Source of the DNA: Streptomyces chattanoogensis
GTDB taxonomy: Bacteria > Actinomycetota > Actinomycetes > Streptomycetales > Streptomycetaceae
DNA: 34,171 nt
Direction: 5' to 3'
Assembly: GCF_001294335.1 (NCBI RefSeq)
Contig: NZ_LGKG01000177.1
Span: 1 to 34,171, forward strand
The notes under the pieces were generated by a model. It did no database searches. It saw nothing but the letters and a program-made list of their open reading frames with translations, and was not told where the DNA came from. Below, piece after piece: positions 24,205 through 32,424 of this stretch. The position numbers and the translations under genes are program-made. How positions within the stretch are numbered: position 1 is the first letter of the stretch; each line of letters opens with the position of its first letter.

Positions 24205-25461
24205 CTAGGGAGTTTGCGCGCAAGCGTAGGCGGCCGCCGCACACACCACCGGGTCGTTGCCGCGCCCGAGCGCCTCGGCGGCCCGGAGCACCTCCGTCAG
24301 GACGGGCACGTCGCGGGCCTGGACGCACAGCACCAGCAGGGGGGCGAGGTGGGGCACGTATGCCCCGTCGGGAGCCGTGGTCGCCTGGGCGGCCCAGTGC
24401 CGGATCTCCTCGGCTGCCGCGCAGGGGAGTTGGGGGCCGGGGGCCGCACCCGCGCCCGGTCCCCGCTCCGCCCGTACCGCCGCGGCCAGCCCGGCCGCCA
24501 GAGTGGTGTGGTAGCAGCTGCCGAAGAGATACGCCGCGGCCTTGTCGCCCGTCAGCCCGGCCAGGACGTCGGGCCGGTGGACGGGGCTGGGCACCGCGCC
24601 GTCCGGCCGCCGGGCACGGGCCAGGGCGGCCCAGCCCTGGCGTACCAGCGGGTCGGCGGTGACCCCCAACGCCGTTGCGCAGAGCAGGAGTTCGGCCGTC
24701 AGATCGAGACTGCCGCGGGAGAGGTGGACGGCCAGGAGGACCCGTACGGTCTCGAGCAGGTGGTCCGGCTCCCCGGGGCCGGTCGTCAGAGGACGGGCCC
24801 CGAAGTCCGTTGCGTAGAAGAGGGCATGGGTGAGGGCGTAGGTCTCGCTCTCGGTGAGGTGGAGGACGTCCGGGCGCAGCGCGGGCAGGCACTCGCGGTA
24901 GAGCGTGGCGATGTCGGGCAGCGGGGCGGGGGCCGGGAAGCCGCCGCGGTCGAGGAAATAGCGCAGTTCGATCCGGCCGAGCGGCGGTTTGTGCGGCCGG
25001 GCATGGCCGCCGGCGCCCGCCGCCAGCAGGCCCTCGCCCAGCGCCCGCAGCGCGGGCTGCGGGCGGCCGAGCAGCTCCAGCAGGGCGATGAGATTGAGGT
25101 GGTACGGGAAGAGTTCATCGGCGCGGCGGAGGCCGATGGTGAAGTCCGGGGCGGCTGCGGCCCGTTCGGCGAGGTCGAGGGCCCGGGAGGGGAAGGGGGC
25201 GTCCTTGGGAAGGCGGCCCGAGCGGTCCAGCAGCCGGACAAGGCCGAGGAGTTCGAGCAGCGGACCGGCCCGGAACGGGCGGCGGGGGAGGTACTCCTCC
25301 CAGCGGTGCGGCGCGAACCATTCCAGATGGGCGTCGAGCCAGCCCAGCACCCCGGACAGCACGCCGTCCGCCGCCTCCGCCTCGGCCGGCGGCGCCCCGC
25401 CCGGCCGGGCATGCGCGGGCAGCGGCGCCCAGGACGGCTCGAGGCAGCCCGAAGCGCTCAC
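24205..25461 (-). CDS. LanV-type protein of unknown function in the lanthipeptide cluster
   Basis: A 418-residue, helical, Leu/Ala-rich protein with no enzyme motif that I recognise. Characteristic stretches are LGWLDAHLEWFAPHRWEEYLP, DELFPYHLNLIALLELLGR, GRIELRYFLDRGGF, SETYALTHALFYATDFGARPL and GSCYHTTLAAGLAAAV. These resemble an uncharacterised actinobacterial family (possibly DUF6895, recalled, not checked). Its place after the T-U transporter matches pspV/mibV of planosporicin and microbisporicin. The GTG start (25459-25461) overlaps the permease stop in a GTGA, so the two are translationally coupled. There are no membrane segments or signal peptide, so it should be cytoplasmic. A role in modification or export is possible but unproven. 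Confidence 0.75.
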   Translation of the reverse strand: MSASGCLEPSWAPLPAHARPGGAPPAEAEAADGVLSGVLGWLDAHLEWFAPHRWEEYLPRRPFRAGPLLELLGLVRLLDRSGRLPKDAPFPSRALDLAERAAAAPDFTIGLRRADELFPYHLNLIALLELLGRPQPALRALGEGLLAAGAGGHARPHKPPLGRIELRYFLDRGGFPAPAPLPDIATLYRECLPALRPDVLHLTESETYALTHALFYATDFGARPLTTGPGEPDHLLETVRVLLAVHLSRGSLDLTAELLLCATALGVTADPLVRQGWAALARARRPDGAVPSPVHRPDVLAGLTGDKAAAYLFGSCYHTTLAAGLAAAVRAERGPGAGAAPGPQLPCAAAEEIRHWAAQATTAPDGAYVPHLAPLLVLCVQARDVPVLTEVLRAAEALGRGNDPVVCAAAAYACAQTP

Positions 25462-26276
25462 CGCCCGCTCCGCACCCGCAGCAGCACCAGCACCGCCGCC
25501 AGAATCCCGCCCAGCGCCGCCAGATCGGCCCACCACACCAGCAGCCCGCCGCCGCCCAGCAGGGTCTGCCGGGCCAGATCGACCGCGTACGTCATGGGAT
25601 TGAGATGCATGAGCACAGCCAGCCACCCCGGCGCGTCCTGGGCACGGAAAACCGATCCGGACAGGAACAGCATGGGGAACATGGCCAGTTGGACGGTGGC
25701 CTGAAGGGTCTGCACCCGGGTGATGACGGTGGCCAGACACAGACCGATCACGCTGAAGACCGTCGCCGCCAGCGCATAGCAGCCGAGCGCGGCCGCGAAC
25801 CGCCCGGCCGTCAGATCCACGCCCATCAGCGGCGCGAACGCCAGCATGATCACGCTCTGCACGGTCACCATGCCGGCGCCCGCCGCCACCTTCCCCAGCG
25901 GCAGACAGATCCGCGGCACCGGCGCGACGAGCAGCTCGCGCAGCACTCCGTACTCCCGGTCCCACGCATACGTCTGGCCGGAGGCGACACCGATGGAGAC
26001 CACCTGGATGGCGATGATGCCGGGGAAGACATACGCGCTGAACGGCACCGAACCGACGGAGGGGATCATGCCGTCGAAACCGACGGCGTAGACCAGGACG
26101 AAGAAGACGATCTGGACGCCTTGGCTGAAGAGCACACCCGGCCGTTTGACCTGGCGAAGCAGATCGCGGTGGGCGATCACGGAGACCGCGCGCAACGCCA
26201 CGGACAACCGCCCCTCGGGAGCGGCGGGGGCCTCGGGGGCGGTCACCGCGCTGGTCATGGCGTCTGCGGTGGTCAT
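25458..26276 (-). CDS. ABC-2 type permease of the lanthipeptide transporter (PspU/MibU-like)
   Basis: A 272-residue membrane protein of the DrrB/ABC-2 permease type with about six hydrophobic helices. Typical stretches are SVIAHRDLLRQVKRPGVLFS before the first helix, TYAWDREYGVLRELLVAPVP, and the last third with LFLSGSVFRAQDAPGWLAVLMHLNPMTYAVD, the conserved P-L/M-T/S-Y signature of ABC-2 exporters. Its ATG overlaps the ATPase stop in an ATGA. With the ATPase it should export the lanthipeptide precursor or product, or give self-protection. A separate LanEF pair, expected in this family, is not in the window. Confidence 0.9.
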   Translation of the reverse strand: MTTADAMTSAVTAPEAPAAPEGRLSVALRAVSVIAHRDLLRQVKRPGVLFSQGVQIVFFVLVYAVGFDGMIPSVGSVPFSAYVFPGIIAIQVVSIGVASGQTYAWDREYGVLRELLVAPVPRICLPLGKVAAGAGMVTVQSVIMLAFAPLMGVDLTAGRFAAALGCYALAATVFSVIGLCLATVITRVQTLQATVQLAMFPMLFLSGSVFRAQDAPGWLAVLMHLNPMTYAVDLARQTLLGGGGLLVWWADLAALGGILAAVLVLLRVRSGR

Positions 26277-27319
26277 GGCGCCCGCACCTCCTCCCGGGCG
26301 CCCGCCCGCCCTTCGCACGGTCCGTCCTGACCGGCGGCGGCAGCCAGATAGACGTCGTTCATGGACGGATGGCGCACGGACACGGTCAGGCCGGGCACCT
26401 CCAGGGCCCGCACCACCTCCGCGATCCGCGTCTCCGGATCGGCGCAGTGCACGGAGACCCCCTCGGCCCCCAGCAGCGGCGCGAACCCCGCAGCCCGCAA
26501 CTGGCGCGCGGCGGCGTCGTCGTCCGCACACGACACCACGATCCGCGACGAATCCAGACTGCTCTTGAGCCGCTCGGCACTGCCCCGCCGCACCACCCGC
26601 CCCTTCTGCAGAATGACGATGTCGTCGGCGTACTCCGCCTCGTCCATGTAGTGCGTCGAATACAGGACCGTGACGCCCAGCTCGTCCCGCAGCCGCAGCA
26701 GATCCGCCCACACGGCGCTGCGCGCGGCCGGATCCAGGCCGTTGGTGGGCTCGTCGAGGATGATCAGGCCGGGGCGGTGGAGAAGGGCGCGGGCGATCTC
26801 CACCCGGCGCGACAGCCCCCCGGAAAGCTCCTCGACCGGATCCCGGCGGCGGTCGGTGAGGCCGAACAGCTCCAGCATCAGGGCGATACGGGCCCGCGCG
26901 TCCGCGCGCTTCATCCCGAACAGCCGCGCATGGAACCACAGATTGCGCTCGACGGACAGCTCCTTGTCGAGGGTGCGCTCCTGGAAGACCAGCCCCAGGC
27001 GCGTACGGGCGGCCATCGGCGCCTCACGGACGTCGTGCCCGAAGATCCGCACGCTGCCGCCGTCCGGCCGCGCCGCCGTCGACAGCACCCTCAGCAGACT
27101 GGACTTCCCCGCGCCGTTGGGGCCGAGCAGCGCGGTGATCCGGCCCGGGGCCGAGGCGAGCGACACCCCCTGGACGGCGGTCAGCCTGCCGTAGCGCACC
27201 ACGAGACCGGACACCTCGAAGGCGGCGGGAGGCGGCGGGTGCGAGACCGTCGGGGACATCGAGAACATCGGGGGCATCGCAACCTTCCCTTCCGTGGGCC
27301 CGGCGGGCTCCGTCCTCAT
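26273..27319 (-). CDS. ABC transporter ATP-binding protein of the lanthipeptide transporter (PspT/MibT-like)
   Basis: A 348-residue DrrA-type ATPase. It has Walker A GPNGAGKS (66-73), the signature LSGGLSRR, Walker B LIILDEPTNGLDP and the H-loop STHYMDEAEYAD. About 100 residues after the H-loop form the extra C-terminal domain usual in this type. It lacks the peptidase domain of bacteriocin LanT proteins, so leader removal must be done by something else. The ATG at 27317-27319 overlaps the lanC stop (ATGA). A second ATG at 27275-27277 has a better site (GGAAGG) and may be the real start; the residues between are unconserved in look. Confidence 0.92.
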   Translation of the reverse strand: MRTEPAGPTEGKVAMPPMFSMSPTVSHPPPPAAFEVSGLVVRYGRLTAVQGVSLASAPGRITALLGPNGAGKSSLLRVLSTAARPDGGSVRIFGHDVREAPMAARTRLGLVFQERTLDKELSVERNLWFHARLFGMKRADARARIALMLELFGLTDRRRDPVEELSGGLSRRVEIARALLHRPGLIILDEPTNGLDPAARSAVWADLLRLRDELGVTVLYSTHYMDEAEYADDIVILQKGRVVRRGSAERLKSSLDSSRIVVSCADDDAAARQLRAAGFAPLLGAEGVSVHCADPETRIAEVVRALEVPGLTVSVRHPSMNDVYLAAAAGQDGPCEGRAGAREEVRAP

Positions 27320-28668
27320 GCCAGCCCCAGACAGCGGTCCCAGGGCAGCGGCCCGTCGTCCACCGGCAGCAGCGCGAGCGCCACACCCGCGGCACCCTCG
27401 AGCATCCCTGCCACATTCACCGCCCGGTGCGGGACGGGCGACCGCGCGGCGGCCGGAAAGCGCATCAGATGGCGGAAGGCGAAGGGGGCCGACTCGTCGA
27501 CGCAGCCCAGCACCCGGTCCGTCAGCCGCTCGCACCCCGCGAGCAGCACGGGATCGCCGGAGGCCGCCGCCACCCTCGCCAGAACCCGCAGCAGGCCCGC
27601 GTACCCATGACAGACCGTCGGCCCCTCGATCGCCCACCGCGACTCGTCCCGGCGCAGCGCCGCGCGCAGCGCATCGACGGCGGCCTCGCGCCAGCCCGGC
27701 CGGCCGAGCACGGTGCCCGCGCGGTACAGCGCCGCGGCCACGCCCGGAGTCCCGTAACACCAGGCCGTACGGGTGAACAGCGCATCCGGCCGCCGCACCG
27801 CGACCTCCGCCTCCCAGTCCACCCGGGCCGGCCAGTACGCACCCGCCTCGTCCCGCAGCGTCCACCCCAGCAGCCATTCGGCGATGCCCTCGATGGCCCC
27901 CCGCATCCCAGGCACCACGCGGTCCGCCTCGTACGCCGAGCAGAGCACCGCCAGCGGCCCGCTGATCCCGTGCGCCATCCCCAGATTGAAATCACCGCGC
28001 GGATAGTCCGCCCGGTCACGGTCGCTGATCTGCAGCTCGGGCGGCACCCACCAGCCCGGAACCTCATGGCCGTCGACCCGGACCGGCTCGGCGAGCGCGA
28101 CCAGATGACGCAGCGACGCGGTGAGGGCCTCCTCCACCGCCGGGCTGCGCTCCGCCGGGTCGGCCGCCGCGTCCACCAGCAGCCGGGCCGTCCCCGACAG
28201 CCCGTTGATCAGGTCGTACGCCGCCCAGTCGACACCGAGGCCGCCCTCCCGGGCGCGGGAACCGAAGGCCCGCAGCCGCGCCGTCTGGTCCTCGGCGACC
28301 CAGGTGGCCAGCCCGCGCCGCAACGCACCGTAGTGGCCCTCCCGCCCGGCGCACGTCTGCGCGGCGGCCAGCAGCGCGGCCGGTCCCGAGAACAGGCCCC
28401 GGCCCGGCGCGGAGGCCATGGCCCGGCCGGCCGCCGCCAGATGCCGATGCGCCACCGGCCGCCAGGTGGCGTCGGCGCGGGCCAGCTCGCCATGGAGAAG
28501 GGCCGTGCCGGGCAGCCCATTGGCAAGCGTCAGCGGCCCCCACATCACCGCGTCGTAGACCGGGTCACGGTTGTCGTCGCGCGAGGCCACGGCGGCGGTG
28601 CGCTCGGGATCGGCGAGCCGCTCGGCGACCAGAGCGATGGTCCCCTCCGTAAGAGTGGCTGTGGTCAC
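27316..28668 (-). CDS. lanC: Class I lanthipeptide cyclase LanC
   Basis: A 450-residue cyclase. It adds the Cys thiols of the core peptide to dehydroalanine and dehydrobutyrine to close lanthionine and methyllanthionine rings. The alpha-toroid landmarks are all present: D152 in YDLINGLSG, H233 in GMAHGISG, and the zinc ligands C304 (WCYGTPG) and C353-H354 (TVCHGYAG). This is a stand-alone LanC, fitting class I with a separate LanB, and length is near the usual 400-450. The GTG start (28666-28668) overlaps the lanB stop in a GTGA, so it is coupled to the dehydratase. Confidence 0.95.
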   Translation of the reverse strand: MTTATLTEGTIALVAERLADPERTAAVASRDDNRDPVYDAVMWGPLTLANGLPGTALLHGELARADATWRPVAHRHLAAAGRAMASAPGRGLFSGPAALLAAAQTCAGREGHYGALRRGLATWVAEDQTARLRAFGSRAREGGLGVDWAAYDLINGLSGTARLLVDAAADPAERSPAVEEALTASLRHLVALAEPVRVDGHEVPGWWVPPELQISDRDRADYPRGDFNLGMAHGISGPLAVLCSAYEADRVVPGMRGAIEGIAEWLLGWTLRDEAGAYWPARVDWEAEVAVRRPDALFTRTAWCYGTPGVAAALYRAGTVLGRPGWREAAVDALRAALRRDESRWAIEGPTVCHGYAGLLRVLARVAAASGDPVLLAGCERLTDRVLGCVDESAPFAFRHLMRFPAAARSPVPHRAVNVAGMLEGAAGVALALLPVDDGPLPWDRCLGLA

Positions 28669-31600
28669 GACTGGTGCCTCCGGCGGTTGAGATGGTCCTG
28701 TACGGCGCCGCGGGCGATACCGAGCACGGTCATCTCCCGGGCACTGGAGCCGCCGAACAGCCGGTTGCACACCATGTGCAGCAGACTCCCGACGACCCGC
28801 CCCTCGGGGGTGCCGCCCGACTCCCGCACCCGGTCGGCGAGTTGCCGCACCGCCGCGTCCCGGGGGCGCAGCGCGGCCAGCACCCGGGCACCGGCCGGAT
28901 CCCCGGACAGCGCGGGCCAGCCGCCGTACGGGTCGACGACGCGGCGCCACCAGGCGGCCCGGCCACGGAACCCGTCGGGCAGATCGCGGCGCGAACCCGT
29001 CATCGACAGCCAGGCCGCCGCGCCGTCCCCGCCACAGTAGTCGGGCGTCAGGGGATTTCCGGGCGACGGCGGCCCGAAAGCATGCGCGAGGGCGGCGCAG
29101 GAGATGACGGCCAGCTCGTCCACGCCGTAGTCGTTGCCCGGATCCTTCGCCAGCCGCAGCAGCTCCAGGGCGGCCTCGCTGTCGCACCGGAAGACCCGCT
29201 CGGCCGACTGCTGGGCGGCCGGGCCCCCGTACCGCTCGGTCTCCGGGTCGTACTCCGCGAGGCCATGGCCGCGGACGAGCCCCGCACGCCGCCAGTCCGT
29301 CAGCAGCGCGCCGACCCCGGGAGCCACCGAACCCCACAGCGCGCCCGGGTCCGCGCCGTGCAGCCGCAGCCGCAGATGGTGCCCGGCGTCGTCCGTGTAA
29401 CGGATGAAGAACCAGCCGTCCGCCCCCAACTCGCCCGCCCTGTTGATGAGTTCGGGAAGATGGTCACGGAGCAGATCGTCCTGGGCGCGGGCGGCACCGT
29501 GCAGCTTGAGATAGAGCCAGTTGCCACCGAGGCCGTGCACCGTGCGGTCCGGCTGGAGACGGCCGGCGTACGGGCGGCGGCGCGGCAGGCCCGTCTCCCG
29601 GCGGACCAGCGGGACGACCAGCTCGGAGACCTCCCCGGCGAGCGGCCCGGCCGGCCGCCCCTCGGACGCGCCGGGCACCTCCTGGGCGATCAGATCGGGA
29701 TGGCGCAGCAGCTGGTCGAGCAGCAGCTCGCGATGCCAGACACTGCCGAGGTCGAGCAGCAGCCGCTGATCGGCGGTCACGGCGAGGATCTCCCGCGGTA
29801 CGTCCCAGGCCGCCCGCCACTCGGCGACCGCCCGCGCCCACCCGCCCTCCCGCGCGCCGCCCGTCGCACCACGGAGCCGCTCGGCCGCCGCACGGATCTC
29901 GTCCGGCCGCCAGACCGCAGGGGCCAGCACAAACCGGCCGTAGCGCACCCGCGGAACGAACGGCGCCGCCGCAAGCGGCCCCCAGTTCCACGGCTCCCAC
30001 AGCCGCTGCCCCTCCAGACCGATCTCCCACAGCAGACGCACGGCATTGGGAGCCTGGGCGGGCGCACTGACCATATTGCCCAGCACCGGGACGACTTCGC
30101 GGCCGGTGGGAAGATGAACGGCGGTCAGCCGGTCCAACGTGGCGCCGATACCGATGTCGGACAGCCGCAGCTCCTCCACCCCGGGAGCGTCGGGCACACC
30201 GACGCTGATCCGGCGGCCGGTGGCAGGACGGGTGTGCGCGAGATTGGCAGCCCGCCCGGAACGCGGCCGGAAGGCCAGATCCACCGCGACGGCACCCTCG
30301 ATATGCACCGGGTTGTCGCCGTGCAGCGCGGCGAACTCGTCCCGCCAGCCCGGATGGTGATCCGCGAAACGGGCGAAGGTGGCGCCCGCCCGGTGCGAAC
30401 CCGGCGACGGGGAGAGGAACACCCGGAAGTCACCGCCCGTCAGCGCGTCCGTCGAGGGCGCGACGACCTGCACCGTCACCTCACAGCAACTGGGCAGGTC
30501 CGCCCGGTCGGCGACGTCATGACACAGCTCGTCCAGATCGGCGTCCCGCAGGACGACCTCCCGCAGTCCGTTCCGCTGAGCCCCGGCCACCAGCCGGGCC
30601 ATCGCGCGGTCACGGCGGGCCGTACGCGGATCGTCCGGCGGCACCGGCGCGGCCTCGCTGTTGGGCCAGCCATAACCCGCCGGAGGACCCAAACCCGTCG
30701 ACTCGTCGAGCAGTTGAAGCACCGGAACGAGCCGGTCGGCGCCGTAGACATCGAGAAACCGGCGGTGAAAGTCACGCAGCGCGAACAGCCCCAGCTTGGG
30801 ACGCGACAGCCGCCACATCACACCCGTCGCCGCCTCGATCTCCTCGCGCACCGCATACGGCAGATGCAGCTCGGTGTCCAGACGGGTGTCGACGTGCAGC
30901 GGCGTGTCATCGGGCTCGAGGGACCGGGCGGTCTCCAGCAGGCGGCCCAGCGCGGCACGGCCCGCACCCACGGGACGGTCGTCGTACGCCCGCCGCTCAC
31001 GGTCGAGAGCCAGCAGCGCGGCACGGACCCGGCAGGTCTCCTCGGCGGGCCCGGCCACCCCCGCGAGCAGACCGAGAACGTGCCCCAGCGGATCGCCGCC
31101 GTCAAGGGGCGGACGCAGGCCGGTGATCAGGATCTCCTGCCGTACGAGTTCCGCCAGCAGGGCACGGATGCGCTCCACCGGGGCGGCGGGGAAGGCCTCG
31201 GCGGTACGGCGGACCAGCTCCTCGTACGGCAGCGGCTCGACCGCCTCGGCCACCGCCCGCTCCACCACCGGCGTCCTGCGCACGGACACCGAGGAGCGCC
31301 CCTCGCCGCTCCCGCCCGGGGCGACACCCTGGGTGGAGGGCGAGACGAGCACCAGCCGGTCCCCGGCGCGGACCAGGGCCTGATGAGCCTGCACGGTGAG
31401 CGCGGCCAGCACGGCCGGATCACGCTCGAGACGATGGCCGATCCTGGTCAGCCACTGCATATCGGCATGCGTACGGGTACGGTGCGCGCGGCCGCGCTCC
31501 ACCTTGGCAGTGGCGTCGAACCGCCCCGTCGCCACGCCCGCGAACAGGCCGAACGGGGTGGGCCGGGTCCGCATCCGGATGTCGTAGCGCAGCACGGCGA

Positions 31601-31877
31601 GCGCGGCACGGCGCAGCTGCCCGGCCTTGATACCGGCGGCGCCGCGCTCGGTGACCCGGCGGACCAGGGCGCTGAGACTGGGGGAGGCCAGATCGAGCGC
31701 CTCGCCCAGGACAGGGTCGTCGTTGACCGAGGTGAGGAGCGCGGTACAGGCGCCCAGATCCTGCGGGCCGGCCTCCTGGGGGAGCGGCAGACCGGGCGCG
31801 CCCGGAACCAGCGGCGAGCGCAGCAAGAAGAGATCTCGCGCGGCGAACGGCGACTGTGGTGTCCGTGCTTCCCCCAT
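28665..31877 (-). CDS. lanB: Class I lanthipeptide dehydratase LanB (full length)
   Basis: A 1070-residue dehydratase. It uses glutamyl-tRNA to glutamylate Ser/Thr of the core and then eliminates glutamate to give Dha/Dhb. Residues about 1-750 are the glutamylation domain (start FAARDLFLLRSPLVPG; LRYDIRMRTRPTPFGLFAGV near 100 is the typical N-terminal block). Residues about 785-1060 are the elimination (SpaB C-terminal) domain with GNWLYLKLHG, WFFIRYTDDAGHHLRLRLHG and ERYGGPAAQQSAERVF. Both domains are in one chain, as in nisin-type systems and unlike split thiopeptide LanBs. The ATG at 31875-31877 has AAGGGGGAG four to five bases upstream and lies 99 bases after the lanA stop. Confidence 0.96.
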   Translation of the reverse strand: MGEARTPQSPFAARDLFLLRSPLVPGAPGLPLPQEAGPQDLGACTALLTSVNDDPVLGEALDLASPSLSALVRRVTERGAAGIKAGQLRRAALAVLRYDIRMRTRPTPFGLFAGVATGRFDATAKVERGRAHRTRTHADMQWLTRIGHRLERDPAVLAALTVQAHQALVRAGDRLVLVSPSTQGVAPGGSGEGRSSVSVRRTPVVERAVAEAVEPLPYEELVRRTAEAFPAAPVERIRALLAELVRQEILITGLRPPLDGGDPLGHVLGLLAGVAGPAEETCRVRAALLALDRERRAYDDRPVGAGRAALGRLLETARSLEPDDTPLHVDTRLDTELHLPYAVREEIEAATGVMWRLSRPKLGLFALRDFHRRFLDVYGADRLVPVLQLLDESTGLGPPAGYGWPNSEAAPVPPDDPRTARRDRAMARLVAGAQRNGLREVVLRDADLDELCHDVADRADLPSCCEVTVQVVAPSTDALTGGDFRVFLSPSPGSHRAGATFARFADHHPGWRDEFAALHGDNPVHIEGAVAVDLAFRPRSGRAANLAHTRPATGRRISVGVPDAPGVEELRLSDIGIGATLDRLTAVHLPTGREVVPVLGNMVSAPAQAPNAVRLLWEIGLEGQRLWEPWNWGPLAAAPFVPRVRYGRFVLAPAVWRPDEIRAAAERLRGATGGAREGGWARAVAEWRAAWDVPREILAVTADQRLLLDLGSVWHRELLLDQLLRHPDLIAQEVPGASEGRPAGPLAGEVSELVVPLVRRETGLPRRRPYAGRLQPDRTVHGLGGNWLYLKLHGAARAQDDLLRDHLPELINRAGELGADGWFFIRYTDDAGHHLRLRLHGADPGALWGSVAPGVGALLTDWRRAGLVRGHGLAEYDPETERYGGPAAQQSAERVFRCDSEAALELLRLAKDPGNDYGVDELAVISCAALAHAFGPPSPGNPLTPDYCGGDGAAAWLSMTGSRRDLPDGFRGRAAWWRRVVDPYGGWPALSGDPAGARVLAALRPRDAAVRQLADRVRESGGTPEGRVVGSLLHMVCNRLFGGSSAREMTVLGIARGAVQDHLNRRRHQS

Positions 31878-31933
31878 GGCTCCCCCTTGCCCTTGTCTGC
31901 CTCGCTTGTGTGCCTCGCTCGGAAAGGGCCGGT

Positions 31934-31962
31934 GGGGCCGGGCGATTCGCCCGCCCGACCCC
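31934..31962 (-). terminator. Hairpin between lanA and lanB, likely attenuator
   Basis: GGGGCCGGGCG (31934-31944) faces CGCCCGACCCC (31952-31962). As minus-strand RNA this is an 11-bp stem with one G-U pair and a 7-base loop, 15 bases past the lanA stop. There is no U-tract, so partial readthrough is expected. That would give much lanA mRNA and less lanB-V mRNA, as is usual in lantibiotic operons. Confidence 0.6.
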
Positions 31963-31976
31963 AACGGCTGGTGACG

Positions 31977-32144
31977 TCAGCAGCAGTGGCTGCAGCCGGA
32001 GCCGCCGCCATCGCTGGTGCACCCGGGGGTGCAGTAGGAGATGCTCGTGACGGCCGGGCCGGCGACGGACTTCTCGACGCCGATCTCCAGGTCGAGGTCG
32101 AACAGGCCGTCGTCCTGCGTCTGGGCGGGTCCGTTGATTCCCAT
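31977..32144 (-). CDS. lanA: Lanthipeptide precursor LanA, planosporicin/microbisporicin family
   Basis: A 55-residue precursor: a 31-residue leader and a 24-residue core. The leader has the class I box LFDLDLEIG (LanB recognition) and ends in AGPA, as in the microbisporicin precursor. The core has Cys at 7, 11, 20, 23 and 24 and Ser/Thr at 2, 3, 5, 8, 12, 13, 18 and 21. It includes CTPGC (7-11), the lipid II-binding A/B ring block. Compared from memory with planosporicin it differs only at V1 (Ile), I4 (Val), Y6 (Trp) and D14 (Glu). Expected rings are 3-7, 8-11, 13-20, 18-23 and 21-24, with Dhb2 and Dha5. The ATG is fixed by GGAGG five bases upstream. It is the first gene of the lanABCTUV operon. 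Confidence 0.95.
   Translation of the reverse strand: MGINGPAQTQDDGLFDLDLEIGVEKSVAGPAVTSISYCTPGCTSDGGGSGCSHCC
31980..32051 (-). other. Core peptide region of lanA (mature lantibiotic)
   Basis: Codons 32-55 of lanA. The cleavage site is inferred after Ala31 by analogy with planosporicin and microbisporicin, leaving Val1 as the N-terminus. No Trp is present, so tryptophan chlorination as in microbisporicin cannot occur. Pro9 is present, but no hydroxylase gene was seen here. Confidence 0.85.
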
Positions 32145-32251
32145 CGTGTCCTCCGTTGAAATCACATGGACGTGTGGATGTGCATGGATCGCGATCCGGA
32201 CCTCACGCAATCACGGGCATTCGCGGCGCTTCAACCGTTCTGCTCCTGCTT

Positions 32252-32326
32252 GGCAGTCTTGGCAGTTCCACGGCAGAAGGGGCGAGGACACGGCAGTTGT
32301 CCATGGGGCGGACGGAGGTGCGGCAG
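32252..32326 (-). promoter_or_regulatory. Phased GGCAG/CTGCC array upstream of lanA
   Basis: GGCAG (CTGCC in the lanA sense) occurs at 32252, 32261, 32272, 32292 and 32322. The intervals are 9, 11, 20 and 30 bases, all close to whole helical turns. The first two copies are part of a 9-bp tandem repeat, ACTGCCAAG twice in the lanA sense. The array begins about 108 bases upstream of the lanA start codon. It is a candidate binding site for a LanR-type activator or another regulator; no confident -35/-10 pair was found for lanA. Confidence 0.45.
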
Positions 32327-32390
32327 CGGTGCACGGGCGCGGACGGGCGACCCGGACGTCAGTTCATCCCGGTGAATCCGGCGAATCCGT

Positions 32391-32415
32391 GAACCGATCA
32401 CGGCTCCCCGGATAC
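32391..32415 (+). promoter_or_regulatory. Candidate ECF promoter of the sigma factor gene
   Basis: GAACC (32391-32395), 15 bases, then GATAC (32411-32415). An AAC-containing -35 and this spacing are typical of ECF sigma factor promoters. Transcription would begin near 32421-32425, at or just before the GTG start codon, giving a leaderless mRNA. The sigma factor may activate itself here, as reported for MibX and PspX. Confidence 0.5.
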
Positions 32416-32424
32416 GTACATGGT

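Noticed and set aside
25462..25965. N-terminal extension of the LanV frame to 586 residues
   Set aside because: It would lie antiparallel in frame over the permease gene; the GTG at 25461 with its 4-base overlap is a better start.
28674..32159. 1161-codon open frame on the plus strand
   Set aside because: It is antisense to lanB and lanA, Arg/Gly/Pro-rich and without motifs; a shadow caused by high-GC third positions.
32389..32424. Longer N-terminus for the ECF sigma factor (GTG at 32389)
   Set aside because: No ribosome binding site precedes it, it overlaps the candidate -35, and the added residues are not part of the ECF fold.
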